Below, in pieces: positions 7,865 through 15,896 of a stretch of DNA of 64,000 bases. The DNA lies in assembly GCA_039933215.1 (NCBI GenBank), contig JBDTOO010000017.1, forward strand, positions 5,615 to 69,614, in the 5' to 3' direction. Position 1 is the first letter of the stretch. Each line of letters starts with the position of its first letter. The notes beneath the pieces were generated by a model that saw only the letters and a list, made by a program, of their open reading frames with translations, ran no database searches and had not been told where the DNA came from. A program made the translations under genes and the position numbers. The stretch is from JALYUA01 sp039933215. Lineage in GTDB: Bacteria > Acidobacteriota > Thermoanaerobaculia > UBA5066 > Gp7-AA6.

Positions 7865-8849
7865 GCCGCGATTCTACGGGGCCGCGGGATCTGTCCCTTA
7901 CGATCCGCTGATGGAAAGCGTCCGGCTGGGCGGCGTCACGCAATGGATCTCCGTCGCCGGGGAGGGCGCGGGCAAGCCGGTCCTTCTCTGGCTCCACGGA
8001 GGGCCGGGCGCCGCCGAGACGCCCTGGCTGCGGCGCTTTGCGCGGCCTCTCGAACGAGCGCTCGCCGTCGTCTCCTGGGACCAGCGCGGCGCCGGGAAGT
8101 CCTGGGCGTCGATTGCGCCGCGCTCCGGGATGACCATCGACCGACTGGTCGAGGACACGGTCGAGCTCGCGGAGCGCTTCGCGTCGGGAGCGCCGGGGAA
8201 GAAGATCCTCCTCGCGGGACACTCGTTCGGGGCGGCTCTAGGGGTTCTCGCGGCTTCCCGCCGCCCGGACGTCTTCGAGGCCTTCTTCGCCGTCGCGCCG
8301 ATCGTCCATGTCCGGGAGAACGAAAGACTCTCGTGGAGGCTCGTGGTCGAAGAGGCGCGCGCTTCCGGACGGACGATCGTGCTGGACAAGCTCGTGTCCG
8401 CCGGCCCGCCGCCATACGCGGGTGAGGGCGCGTTCGAGAAATACCTCTATCTTCTCGGGTGGTCCGAGCGGTTCGGAGGCGAGGCGGCCGGACCGAGCCC
8501 CTTCCGCCTCCAGGCGCTCGAGGCGATCGAGGATTTCGAAGAGTACGACGGGCGCGATCGGGAGATGTACTGGAGCGCCTACGCGGATAGCTACGCGTCG
8601 CTCCTCCCGGAGCTCGAGACGCTGGATCTCCTCTCCCGGGTTCCGCGCCTGGAGATCCCGCTCTTCGTGGCCGCCGGGCGGCACGACCGCACGACCGTCC
8701 TGGAAATCACCGCCCGCTGGTTCGAGGGCGTCGAGTCGCCGCGCAAGGAGCTGCGCGTCTTCGAGCGATCCGCGCACTCGCCGGTCTACGAGGAGCCGGA
8801 AGCGTTCGCGGAGTGGATCGAGTCGATCCTGCCGACGCTCCGGCGCTGA
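7863..8849 (+). CDS. Alpha/beta hydrolase, proline iminopeptidase-like
   Basis: A 328-residue cytoplasmic alpha/beta hydrolase. The oxyanion motif LWLHGGPG is followed by SWDQRGAGKS and the nucleophile elbow LAGHSFGAALG (GHSFG serine). An acid is likely in FVAAGRHDRTT and the catalytic His in FERSAHSPVYEEPEAF near the C-terminus. HGGPG with DQRGxGKS is characteristic of prolyl aminopeptidases and related esterases (S33); the substrate is unknown. The ATG at 7863 has a GGGGGA site; a second ATG at 7911 (MESVRLGG) fits the family N-terminus better and is a real alternative. The start shares bases with the divergent ypdA-like start (CATG), so both promoters must overlap coding sequence unless 7911 is used. 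Confidence 0.82.
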   Translation: MPRFYGAAGSVPYDPLMESVRLGGVTQWISVAGEGAGKPVLLWLHGGPGAAETPWLRRFARPLERALAVVSWDQRGAGKSWASIAPRSGMTIDRLVEDTVELAERFASGAPGKKILLAGHSFGAALGVLAASRRPDVFEAFFAVAPIVHVRENERLSWRLVVEEARASGRTIVLDKLVSAGPPPYAGEGAFEKYLYLLGWSERFGGEAAGPSPFRLQALEAIEDFEEYDGRDREMYWSAYADSYASLLPELETLDLLSRVPRLEIPLFVAAGRHDRTTVLEITARWFEGVESPRKELRVFERSAHSPVYEEPEAFAEWIESILPTLRR

Positions 8850-8862
8850 TCTCCGGGAGGAC

Positions 8863-9816
8863 TCAGAGCGCGCGGATGTGGACCGAGCCTCCGCTCGTGC
8901 GGAGCCGCAGCGTGGGGCCGCCGGCTCCGAGCACCCCGTTCATGTGGCTGCGGGAGAGTTCCCCCCGGACGGTGATCGGAACGTCGGAGTGCACCGAGTC
9001 GCCGCTCGCGTCGATGGACAGGCCAACGGTGGGATCCAGCGAGACGGACACTCCGCCGCCGGACGATTCGATCGACCCGCCGCGCCCGTTGGCGTGCGCA
9101 AACGCAACCTGGACGGAGCCCCCGGAGGTGTCCGCTTCGACGCGGCCGCCCGCCTCGCGGATCGAGATCCCGCCTCCGGAGGAGTGCGCCTTGATGTCGC
9201 CGGTCACGGCGTCGAGCTCGATCGAGCCTCCGCTCGTGTCGGCGTCGATCGGGCCATCGATCGCGTCGCCGTTGATCCCGCCGCCGGAGGTCTCGACGTG
9301 CGATTTGCCCTTGACGTGGGAGAGCGCGATGGATCCGCCGGATGTCGATGCGAAGACGTCGCCCGTCTGATCCCCGACAGCGATCGCGCCGCCGGAGGTG
9401 TCGAGCTTCACGTTGCCGCGCAGCGCGGCCGTCGTGATCGAGCCGCCCGAGCTGTCGACGTTCACGCGCGTCGCGGTCGGTACCTCGATCTCGAAGTGCA
9501 CGGAGTTGCCGTTGTTCGAGAAGAAGCTCGAGATGGGGTGCTTCCGGCGGGCGACGACCGTCGCGGCGCCCGTCTCCTCGTCGAACCGGAAATGGAGGAG
9601 GTCGGCCAGATCGCCGCGCTTCGACGTGATGACGAGGCGCGCGCCGGAGCGGTCGACGCCCGTCAGGCGGACGGAGCCGAGATCGGTCTTCAAGGTGAAC
9701 TGGCCGCCCGGCTCGAGCCGGAGGGCCTTCTCCATGCGCGATTCCGCTGCCGCCGCCGGAACGGCGACCCCGATCGCCGCCGAAAGAGCCAGAACGCCCG
9801 CGAAGGTCGAATTCAT
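8863..9816 (-). CDS. Secreted DUF4097 beta-helix-like repeat protein
   Basis: A 317-residue exported protein with a signal peptide ending near AVPAAAAE (about residue 24). The rest is of DUF4097 type (putative adhesin/auto-transporter-like fold). It contains eight or more units with the recurring core DTSGGSI or SSGGGI about every 19-21 residues (from about residue 118 to the end), as expected for stacked beta-helix rungs. A GGGGGGAAAA stretch precedes the ATG at 9816. No catalytic residue is evident. Members are often encoded near ECF sigma/anti-sigma genes, but none adjoins here. Convergent with the upstream hydrolase. Confidence 0.8.
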   Translation of the reverse strand: MNSTFAGVLALSAAIGVAVPAAAAESRMEKALRLEPGGQFTLKTDLGSVRLTGVDRSGARLVITSKRGDLADLLHFRFDEETGAATVVARRKHPISSFFSNNGNSVHFEIEVPTATRVNVDSSGGSITTAALRGNVKLDTSGGAIAVGDQTGDVFASTSGGSIALSHVKGKSHVETSGGGINGDAIDGPIDADTSGGSIELDAVTGDIKAHSSGGGISIREAGGRVEADTSGGSVQVAFAHANGRGGSIESSGGGVSVSLDPTVGLSIDASGDSVHSDVPITVRGELSRSHMNGVLGAGGPTLRLRTSGGSVHIRAL

Positions 9817-9911
9817 GTGTTTTCCCCCCGGCGGCGCAAGGCCGCCCCCCCGATTTCCGAGCCGGTCTGCTACCTGAGACGCTCGGCCCGCCCGAAATGT
9901 TCTGATCAGCG

Positions 9912-10793
9912 TTAGAGGCCGGCCAGGAAGGCATCGAGCTCCCGGTCGAACTCTTCGGGACGGTCCATCATGAGCCAGTGACTGGCGTTTTCGATGCGCC
10001 GCACGGGAACGCCCGGGACCGTCCGGTGGATCGCGACCGGGTTCGCGAAGAGCATCGAAGAGAGGGACAGCCGGGGGCCGGGGTAGCGCGAGAGGGCCGC
10101 GTCGAGATCGAAGCGATAGAGGGCCTCGGTCGCCGCGATGAAGACGTCCGGGCTCGAGCGGTGGAGCGACTGGAGGACGAGCTCGTGCGTTTCCGGCCGC
10201 GACCCGGCGAGGATGCCTTCGAACCACTTGTCGGTGAACCGGCGGAAGTCCGTCCGAAGCCCCCGGCGCAGCGGCTCGAGGCCGGCCTCGGGGGTGCGGT
10301 GGAGGTCCCCCGCCGAGTCCGCGAAGACGACGCCGGCGATGCGGTCCGGGCGGCGTCCGGCGCAGGCCGCGACGACCGCTCCTCCGTAGCTGTGCCCGAC
10401 GACGACGTATCGGCCGTAGCCGAGGGCGTCCGCCACCGCTTCCACGTCGGCGGCGTAGCCCTCCACGGAGACCTCCGCTCCGGGCGCCGACTCCGAGTCG
10501 CCCATTCCCGACAGGTCGAGGGCGGCCGCGCGGCGCACCCCCTTCCGGCTGGCCATCTGGGCGGCCCACTGTCCCCGGTTTCCGCCGTTGCCGTGCACGA
10601 AGAGAACGGGCAGGCTGCGCGGATCCCCGTCCCCGGCGTCGAAGCGGATCGTCCCGTGGGGTCCCGCGACGCGGTCGGGGAGGGTGCTGGCGGACGGCGT
10701 CGCCGGCGCCGCACGGTACGCCGCGCAGGCCGCGGCGGCGAGGCCGGCCGCGCCGGCCAGGGCGAGCAGCGCGAGAGGCCGGAATGCGTGCAC
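9912..10793 (-). CDS. Exported alpha/beta hydrolase
   Basis: About 293 residues. The N-terminus has a hydrophobic export segment (RPLALLALAGAAGLAAAACAA) that may be a lipoprotein or ordinary signal peptide. The hydrolase core shows VLFVHGNGGNRGQW (oxyanion), LDLSGMGDS, the nucleophile elbow VVVGHSYGGAVV (GHSYG), and a C-terminal ASHWLMMDRPEEF holding the catalytic His. The substrate is unknown. GTG at 10793 is the preferred start: a longer start at ATG 10871 would run the protein through the inverted-repeat array described at 10809-10875. It is divergent from the adaptor/ABC operon and may share that control region. Confidence 0.78.
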   Translation of the reverse strand: MHAFRPLALLALAGAAGLAAAACAAYRAAPATPSASTLPDRVAGPHGTIRFDAGDGDPRSLPVLFVHGNGGNRGQWAAQMASRKGVRRAAALDLSGMGDSESAPGAEVSVEGYAADVEAVADALGYGRYVVVGHSYGGAVVAACAGRRPDRIAGVVFADSAGDLHRTPEAGLEPLRRGLRTDFRRFTDKWFEGILAGSRPETHELVLQSLHRSSPDVFIAATEALYRFDLDAALSRYPGPRLSLSSMLFANPVAIHRTVPGVPVRRIENASHWLMMDRPEEFDRELDAFLAGL

Positions 10794-10808
10794 GAGGCAG
10801 TCTAGAAC

Positions 10809-10875
10809 GTCCCGGACGGCCGTCCGCGCGGACGTTCGTCCGCGACGATTCGCGGACACATGTCCGCGCATGGAC
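10809..10875. promoter_or_regulatory. Phased array of alternating GTCC/GGAC half-sites
   Basis: Eight half-sites alternate strictly in orientation: GTCC at 10809, 10822, 10838 and 10862; GGAC at 10814, 10830, 10854 and 10872. Those at 10814, 10822, 10830, 10838, 10854 and 10862 fall on one 8-bp grid, with a single empty slot at 10846. Neighbouring pairs form palindromes: CGTCCGCGCGGACG (10821-10834), an 8-bp-arm repeat GTCCGCGA/TCGCGGAC (10838-10857), and CGCGGAC/GTCCGCG (10851-10868). The array lies about 70-135 bp upstream of the predicted transcription start of the adaptor operon, the distance expected for an activator-binding site of a sigma-54 promoter. Confidence 0.6.
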
Positions 10876-10917
10876 GCATAACAAGCGTACTTACAGTCGT
10901 TTACGGTTCGCAGCGCC

Positions 10918-10933
10918 TGGCAGCGGCATTGCT
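10918..10933 (+). promoter_or_regulatory. Sigma-54 (-24/-12) promoter
   Basis: TGGCAGC-N4-TTGCT matches the sigma-54 consensus TGGCACG-N4-TTGCW at all but one or two positions. The invariant GG (10919-10920) and GC (10931-10932) are separated by exactly ten bases. Transcription should begin near 10944. The operon it drives encodes a sigma-54-type activator four genes later, and an inverted-repeat array sits upstream, so an autoregulated operon is likely. The short distance to the ATG at 10947 means either a near-leaderless message or use of the ATG at 10968. Confidence 0.75.
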
Positions 10934-10946
10934 CCTGGAAGTCACG

Positions 10947-12221
10947 ATGATCGACGAGCTCTCGACGATGGACAAGGCGGTGGAGCGCCCGCGCGGATGG
11001 TCCCGCCGGGGGATGTTCCTCGCCGGCGGCGGCGTCGTCGCGCTCCTCCTGCTCGCACTGCTCGTCCCGACGCTCCGGCGCTGGTCGCGCTCCGACCGCT
11101 CGGTCGAGGCATCGCGGATCCGGGTCGGCGACGTCACCCGAGGCGAGCTCGTGCGCGACGCCTCCGCGGAAGGCCGCATCGTCGCTTCGCTCCATCCCAC
11201 GCTCTTCGCGCCGACCCAGGGGATCGTGGCGCTCGCGGTGAAGGCGGGAACCGCCGTGCGGAAGGGGGACATCCTCGCGCGCATCGAGAGCCCCGAGCTG
11301 AAGAGCCGGCTCCTTCAGGAGAAGGCGAGCCTCCAGTCCCTCCAATCCGCCTGGGAGAGGCAGAAGATCGACGCCCGGCAGGACGCGATCAAGAACGCGC
11401 ATTCCATCGATCTCCTCGAGCTCCGCCTGACGGCCGCGAGGCGTCTCCTCGAGCGGGCGGACACCGCCTTCAAGGAAGGGATTCTGAACAAGACGGACTA
11501 CGAGAAGGCGAAGGACGACGTCCGGATCGCCGAGCTGGAGCTCAAGAACTCGCAGGAGACGGCGAAGCTCCAGGCGGAGACGGCGGATTTCGACGTCCAG
11601 AACCGCAAGCTCGTCGCGGACCGCCAGGCCTCGGTTTCGGGAGAGCTCCAGCGGCAGGTGGACCAGCTGACGATTCTGGCTCCGTTCGACGGTCTCGTCG
11701 CGTCGGTCAACGTCCAGGACCGCGACGCGGTGGCGGCCAATGCCCCCGTCCTGACGGTCGTGAATCTCTCGGCGTTCGAGGTCGAGATCACGCTCCCGGA
11801 GAACTACTCGACCGACGTCCTGCCGCAGACGCGCGCGCAGATTCTCTACGAGGGGCGCGAGTTCGCGGGCCATGTCACCGCCATGTCCCCCGAGGTCAAG
11901 GACAGTCAGGTCCGCGGCACGGTCGTCTTCGACGGCGACACGCCCGCCGGGCTGCGGCAGAGCCAGAGAGTCAGCGTCCGGATGGTCCTCGAGTCGAAGC
12001 CCAACGTCCTGAAGCTGCCGCGCGGTCCGTTTCTGGAGAGCGGCGCCGGGCGCCGCGCGTACGTCGTCGAGAACGGAGTCGCAACCCTGCGCGACATCTC
12101 GGTCGGCGCCGTCAGCGTCTCGGAAGTCGAGATCCGATCCGGCCTCAAGGAGGGCGAGAAGGTCATCCTCTCGGATACCTCCGAGCTCGCCGGTGCGAAA
12201 AACGTCCTCATTCGAAACTGA
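10947..12221 (+). CDS. HlyD/MacA-type periplasmic adaptor subunit
   Basis: A 424-residue membrane-fusion protein. It has one N-terminal membrane segment (about residues 23-43), a lipoyl/barrel-sandwich half (APTQGIVALAVKAGTAVRKGDIL, about 88-110), a long coiled-coil hairpin (about 115-225), the second lipoyl half (LTILAPFDGLVASVNVQDRDAV), and beta-barrel and membrane-proximal domains to the end. It should link the ABC components encoded next to an outer-membrane exit; no TolC-like gene is nearby. Start choice: ATG 10947 has GGAAG upstream, but the sigma-54 promoter predicts transcription from about 10944, so ATG 10968 (MDKAVERP) is also plausible. The ATPase gene follows after 15 bp. Confidence 0.88.
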   Translation: MIDELSTMDKAVERPRGWSRRGMFLAGGGVVALLLLALLVPTLRRWSRSDRSVEASRIRVGDVTRGELVRDASAEGRIVASLHPTLFAPTQGIVALAVKAGTAVRKGDILARIESPELKSRLLQEKASLQSLQSAWERQKIDARQDAIKNAHSIDLLELRLTAARRLLERADTAFKEGILNKTDYEKAKDDVRIAELELKNSQETAKLQAETADFDVQNRKLVADRQASVSGELQRQVDQLTILAPFDGLVASVNVQDRDAVAANAPVLTVVNLSAFEVEITLPENYSTDVLPQTRAQILYEGREFAGHVTAMSPEVKDSQVRGTVVFDGDTPAGLRQSQRVSVRMVLESKPNVLKLPRGPFLESGAGRRAYVVENGVATLRDISVGAVSVSEVEIRSGLKEGEKVILSDTSELAGAKNVLIRN

Positions 12222-12236
12222 ATCGGAAGGAGATCC

Positions 12237-12965
12237 ATGCTTTCCATGAAGGCGATCCAGAAGGTCTACCGGACCGACCTCATCGAGACGCACGCGCTTC
12301 ACGATTTCTCGATCGAAGTGAAGGCGGGCGAGTTCCTCGCGGTGATGGGCCGCTCAGGCTCCGGCAAGACGACGTTCCTGAACATCGCGGGACTTCTCGA
12401 CACGTTCGACGCGGGGACGTATCACCTCGACGGCAAGGACGTGAGCCGCCTCTCGGACAACGAGATGTCGAAGATCCGCAACGAGAAGATCGGCTTCGTC
12501 TTTCAGAGCTTCAACCTCATTCCGGACCTGGACGTCTTCGACAACGTCGACGTGCCGCTTCGGTATCGCCGCCTGCCCGCGGCGGAGCGCCGCGAACGGA
12601 TCGAGAGGGCCGTGCGGACGGTCGGCCTTCTGTCCCGGCTCCACCATCTCCCGTCCCAACTGTCCGGCGGCCAGCAGCAGCGGGTGGCGATCGCCCGCGT
12701 CCTCGCGGGCGAGCCCCGGCTGATCCTCGCTGACGAGCCCACGGGCAACCTCGACACGATGATGTCGCGCGAGGTCATGGACCTCCTCGAGAAGATCAAC
12801 GAGACCGGAACGACGATCGTGATGGTCACGCACACGCCCGAATGCGCGTCGCGCGCCTCGCGCCGCGTTCATCTCTTAGACGGCGAGGTCATCGAGGGCG
12901 GACCCGGAGGCCCCGAGGGCGCGGCCGACCGCGCGGCGGGCGCTTTCGCGTCGTCCCTCAACTAG
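12237..12965 (+). CDS. ABC transporter ATP-binding protein, MacB/LolD type
   Basis: A 242-residue ATPase. Walker A is GRSGSGKTT (about residues 39-47), the Q-loop FVFQSFNLIPDL (about 87-98), the signature LSGGQQQRVAIARVLAGEP (about 141-159), Walker B LILADEPTGNLD (about 161-172) and the switch His in VMVTHTPE. This is the type VII (MacB/LolD/FtsE) class that powers mechanotransmission through FtsX-type permeases, here probably the two encoded next. AAGGAGATCC precedes the ATG at 12237. Substrate unknown; antibiotic, lipid or peptide export are family precedents. Confidence 0.92.
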   Translation: MLSMKAIQKVYRTDLIETHALHDFSIEVKAGEFLAVMGRSGSGKTTFLNIAGLLDTFDAGTYHLDGKDVSRLSDNEMSKIRNEKIGFVFQSFNLIPDLDVFDNVDVPLRYRRLPAAERRERIERAVRTVGLLSRLHHLPSQLSGGQQQRVAIARVLAGEPRLILADEPTGNLDTMMSREVMDLLEKINETGTTIVMVTHTPECASRASRRVHLLDGEVIEGGPGGPEGAADRAAGAFASSLN

Positions 12966-12975
12966 GAGGTCGGCG

Positions 12976-14298
12976 ATGTTCTTCCACAACCTGCGCATCG
13001 CGGCGAAGAGCCTCCGGCGCAACGTCAGCCTGTCCGTTTTGATCGTGACGGGCATCGCGCTCGGGATCGGCGTCTCGACGACGTTCGCCGCGTTCCGCCA
13101 CGCGTTCGCCCGCCATCCGATTCCGCAGAAGAAAGACTCGCTGCGCTACGTGCGACTCGACAGCTGGGATCCTCTGAAGCCTTATCCCGGCGACGACCCG
13201 ACGCGGCCGCCGACCCAGATCACGTATCGCGACATGACCGGCATCATGCAGTCGAAGATCCCCATCCATCAGAGCGGCATGTTCGTCTCGAACCTGTACG
13301 TCTATCCGGATCCGAAGGTGTCGCGGCCGTTCCGGGAGCTGGTGCGGCTCTGCTTCTCCGACTTCTTCCCGATGTTCGACGTTCCCTTCCGGTACGGGTC
13401 GGGCTGGGACCGGCATGCCGACTCCGGGCCCGAGGCGGTCGTCGTCCTCTCCCAGGAGATGAACGACAAGCTCTTCGGAGGCACGAACAGCGTCGGTAAG
13501 ACCGTGCGCATCGCGGAACGGGACTTCAAGGTCGTCGGCGTGCTCGCCCGCTGGGAGCCGAACGTGCGTTTCTACGATCTGACGCAGAACGCGGTCCGGA
13601 CGCCCGAGAACATCTACATGCCCTTCAACTTCCTGAAACCGATGAAGCTGAACTCCGGCGGGAACAGCGACGGGTGGGGGGCAGGCGGGGCGCCCGGGTT
13701 CGACGGGTTCCTGCAGTCCGAGAGCACGTGGATCCAGTTCTGGGCGGAGCTGCCCGACGCGCGCGCCGTCACCGCGTACCGCGACTTCTTGAACGCCTAC
13801 GTGATGGAGCAGAAGAAGACGGGCCGCTTCGCCCGACCCCTGAACAACCGGCTCTCCACCGTCTCGGAGTGGATGAACGACCAGAACGTCGTGCCGAAGC
13901 AGGCGACAGCGATGCTCGTGGTCGCGCTGCTCTTCCTCGCCGTCTGCGCGGTCAACCTCGTCGGCCTTCTTCTCGGGAAGTTTTTGGCCCGCGGGGGAGA
14001 GGTCGGGGTCCGGCGCGCCCTCGGCGCGACGCGCACCGACATCTTCCTGCAGCACATCGTCGAGTGCGAGCTCGTCGCCCTGGTCGGAGGGGCGATCGGC
14101 CTCCTGATCTCGCTCGGCGCGCTCGCCGGGATGAACGCGTGGCTGAAGGCGACGGCGGCGCGGGGCGATTTCTTTCACCTCGACGCCCCGATGATTCTCC
14201 TCTCGATCTGCCTCGCTCTCGCCGCGGGATTTCTCGCGGGCGCGTACCCGGCCTGGCGGACCTGCCGCCTGGCTCCCGCCGAGCACCTGAAGATCTGA
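12976..14298 (+). CDS. FtsX/MacB-type ABC permease (first of two)
   Basis: A 440-residue permease with the type VII plan: TM1 near residues 17-39, a large periplasmic domain (about 50-310), then three C-terminal membrane segments in the FtsX domain (about 312-335, 370-395, 405-425). LGKFLARGGEVGVRRALGATRTDIFLQHI marks the cytoplasmic coupling loop. The ATG at 12976 is preceded by CTAGGAGGTCGGCG. It follows the ATPase gene by 10 bp and is followed by a second, diverged permease, so the pair probably forms a heterodimer instead of the MacB homodimer. Confidence 0.9.
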   Translation: MFFHNLRIAAKSLRRNVSLSVLIVTGIALGIGVSTTFAAFRHAFARHPIPQKKDSLRYVRLDSWDPLKPYPGDDPTRPPTQITYRDMTGIMQSKIPIHQSGMFVSNLYVYPDPKVSRPFRELVRLCFSDFFPMFDVPFRYGSGWDRHADSGPEAVVVLSQEMNDKLFGGTNSVGKTVRIAERDFKVVGVLARWEPNVRFYDLTQNAVRTPENIYMPFNFLKPMKLNSGGNSDGWGAGGAPGFDGFLQSESTWIQFWAELPDARAVTAYRDFLNAYVMEQKKTGRFARPLNNRLSTVSEWMNDQNVVPKQATAMLVVALLFLAVCAVNLVGLLLGKFLARGGEVGVRRALGATRTDIFLQHIVECELVALVGGAIGLLISLGALAGMNAWLKATAARGDFFHLDAPMILLSICLALAAGFLAGAYPAWRTCRLAPAEHLKI

Positions 14299-14325
14299 AC
14301 CGACCGAACCGGAACGGAGGCAGCC

Positions 14326-15591
14326 ATGGAATTCGGACCGATCCTTCGCTCGATGAGGCGCAACAAGGTGCGCTACGGCCTGATCGTCGCCGAGGTCGCG
14401 CTCACGCTCGCGATCGTCGCGAACTGCGTCAACATGATCGGCGACTCGCGTCGCGAGATGGCGAGGCCGTCGGGCTTCGACGACGAGAACATCCTGGCCG
14501 TCCGCAGCGTGCCGTTTTCTCCCGCTTTCAAGGAGGACGGCTACTCCGACAACGCGCTTCGCAAGGATCTCGAGGTCCTGCGGGGCATTCCGGGCGTCAA
14601 GGCCGTTTCGAACACGCGGTTCCTGCCCTGGCAGGGCGGAGGGAGCTCGATGGAGTCGCGCGTCGCGGGATCGCGCGGCGATTACCTCCGCAACCAGGTC
14701 TACAACGCCGACGAGGGGACGCTCGACGCTCTCGGCGCACGGCTCGTCGAAGGGCGCAACTTCACGCGGGCGGACGTCGAGGCGGATTCGATCCGGCTGC
14801 GGCAGCTCGGCACTCTGAATCGGGAGCGGACCGCGGACGGCCGCGTGGTCACGCCGATCAGCCAGGACGTCATCATCAGCCGCGCATTCGCCGCACTGGC
14901 CTTCGCCGACGGAAAGGCGCTCGGAAAGAGCCTCGAGGACAACGACGGCGACCGGTACCGGGTCGTGGGCGTCATCGACCACTTCTACAACCCGTACGGC
15001 TGGCCGATCCACGAGTACGTGATCTTCTATCCGAACTTTTCGGCCGGCTTCCAGGGGGGCTCGTCGTTTCTCGTGCGGGTGGAGCCGGGCAAGATGGCGA
15101 GCGTCCGCCAGCAGACGGAGAAGGCGCTCCTCGCGGCGAACTCGGGGCGCAACGTCACGGTGAAGGAATTGATGGAGATCAAGGAACGCTTCCAGTCGCA
15201 GTCCGCGCTCCTCGTCAAGATCCTGTCTCTCGTCATCGTCCTGCTCCTCTTCGTCACGTGCCTCGGTATCGTCGGACTGACCGTCTTCTCCGTCGCGGAG
15301 CGAACCCGGCAGATCGGCACCCGGCGGGCGCTGGGCGCGAGGAAGCTCGACATCCTGAGCTACTTCCTCCTCGAGAACTGGCTCGTCACGACCATGGGGC
15401 TCGTTCTGGGCGTGGTCCTGGCGTATGCCCTGAACGTGGCTCTCGTCACGCGGCTCAACGGTTCGCACATCGGCGCCGGCCTCGTCGCGATGGGCGTGGC
15501 GCTCCTCTGGATCGCCGGCCTCGGCGCGACGTATTTCCCGGCAAGACGGGGCGCGCGCGTCGCCCCGGCCGTGGCGACGCGCAGCGTGTAA
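14326..15591 (+). CDS. FtsX/MacB-type ABC permease (second of two)
   Basis: A 421-residue permease, same topology as its neighbour: TM1 at about residues 17-38, a periplasmic domain to about 290, and three C-terminal membrane segments (about 298-322, 348-372, 385-405). The coupling loop reads VAERTRQIGTRRALGARKLD. The periplasmic domain differs clearly from the first permease, supporting a heterodimer. The gene ends the transport part of the operon. Directly after its TAA comes a structured repeat, before the response regulator gene 305 bp downstream. Confidence 0.9.
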   Translation: MEFGPILRSMRRNKVRYGLIVAEVALTLAIVANCVNMIGDSRREMARPSGFDDENILAVRSVPFSPAFKEDGYSDNALRKDLEVLRGIPGVKAVSNTRFLPWQGGGSSMESRVAGSRGDYLRNQVYNADEGTLDALGARLVEGRNFTRADVEADSIRLRQLGTLNRERTADGRVVTPISQDVIISRAFAALAFADGKALGKSLEDNDGDRYRVVGVIDHFYNPYGWPIHEYVIFYPNFSAGFQGGSSFLVRVEPGKMASVRQQTEKALLAANSGRNVTVKELMEIKERFQSQSALLVKILSLVIVLLLFVTCLGIVGLTVFSVAERTRQIGTRRALGARKLDILSYFLLENWLVTTMGLVLGVVLAYALNVALVTRLNGSHIGAGLVAMGVALLWIAGLGATYFPARRGARVAPAVATRSV

Positions 15592-15758
15592 CCGTCGCCT
15601 CCGCGCCGCTCGCGCGCCGCTCCGGCTCCCGCCGCGTGAGGCTCCTCCCTCCTTCGTCGGGAGACTCCTCACGCGGCGAGCGGATGTTTCGGATCGTCGG
15701 AAATGGCGCTGTGTTTCCTTTTCCCTCTTTCCTCTTTCCTCTCTCCTCTCTCCTTTCC
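15592..15758 (+). repeat. Composite dispersed repeat, copy A (hairpin plus pyrimidine tract)
   Basis: Begins one base after the TAA of the second permease with CCGTCGCCTCCGCG and shares long blocks with copy B at 23631-23917, including GCTCCGGCTCCCGCCG and CGCGGCGAGCGGATGT. Core: a perfect 11-bp inverted repeat GCCGCGTGAGG (15631-15641) / CCTCACGCGGC (15667-15677) with a further inner CTCCC/GGGAG pairing. It is followed by a C/T tract containing four heptamers of TCTYYCC type (15726-15753). The gene-free stretch 15592-15896 holds this element and then about 140 bp in which I see no gene. A 3'-end or Rho-type termination role is possible, given the hairpin and G-poor tract. Confidence 0.75.
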
Positions 15759-15896
15759 CAAGGGAGATAACGTGCTAGCGATGAACGGGGCGGGTTCGGG
15801 AACCTTCGCGCCTTTCGGGCGTCTCCCGGGGATATGTCTGCGGCCGGCTCCCGAACGCGGGCTTTTCGCGCGCGCGCCTCTGCGCCGGGGGGCCTG

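Noticed and set aside
10860..10946. Earlier ATG at 10860 for the adaptor protein
   Set aside because: It lies inside the half-site array and upstream of the predicted sigma-54 transcription start, so it would not be in that message.
9912..12302. A 796-codon open frame on the minus strand
   Set aside because: Only its 3' part (9912-10793) is a recognisable hydrolase. The rest is antisense to the adaptor gene and exists because GC-rich third positions suppress stops.
12958..15672. A 904-codon frame antisense to both permease genes
   Set aside because: Arg/Asp/Glu-rich low-complexity product typical of shadow frames; the permeases on the plus strand are clear.
15834..15896. Upstream start for the response regulator
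   Set aside because: Adds 21 Arg/Ala-rich residues not seen in receiver domains; ATG 15897 gives the standard beginning.
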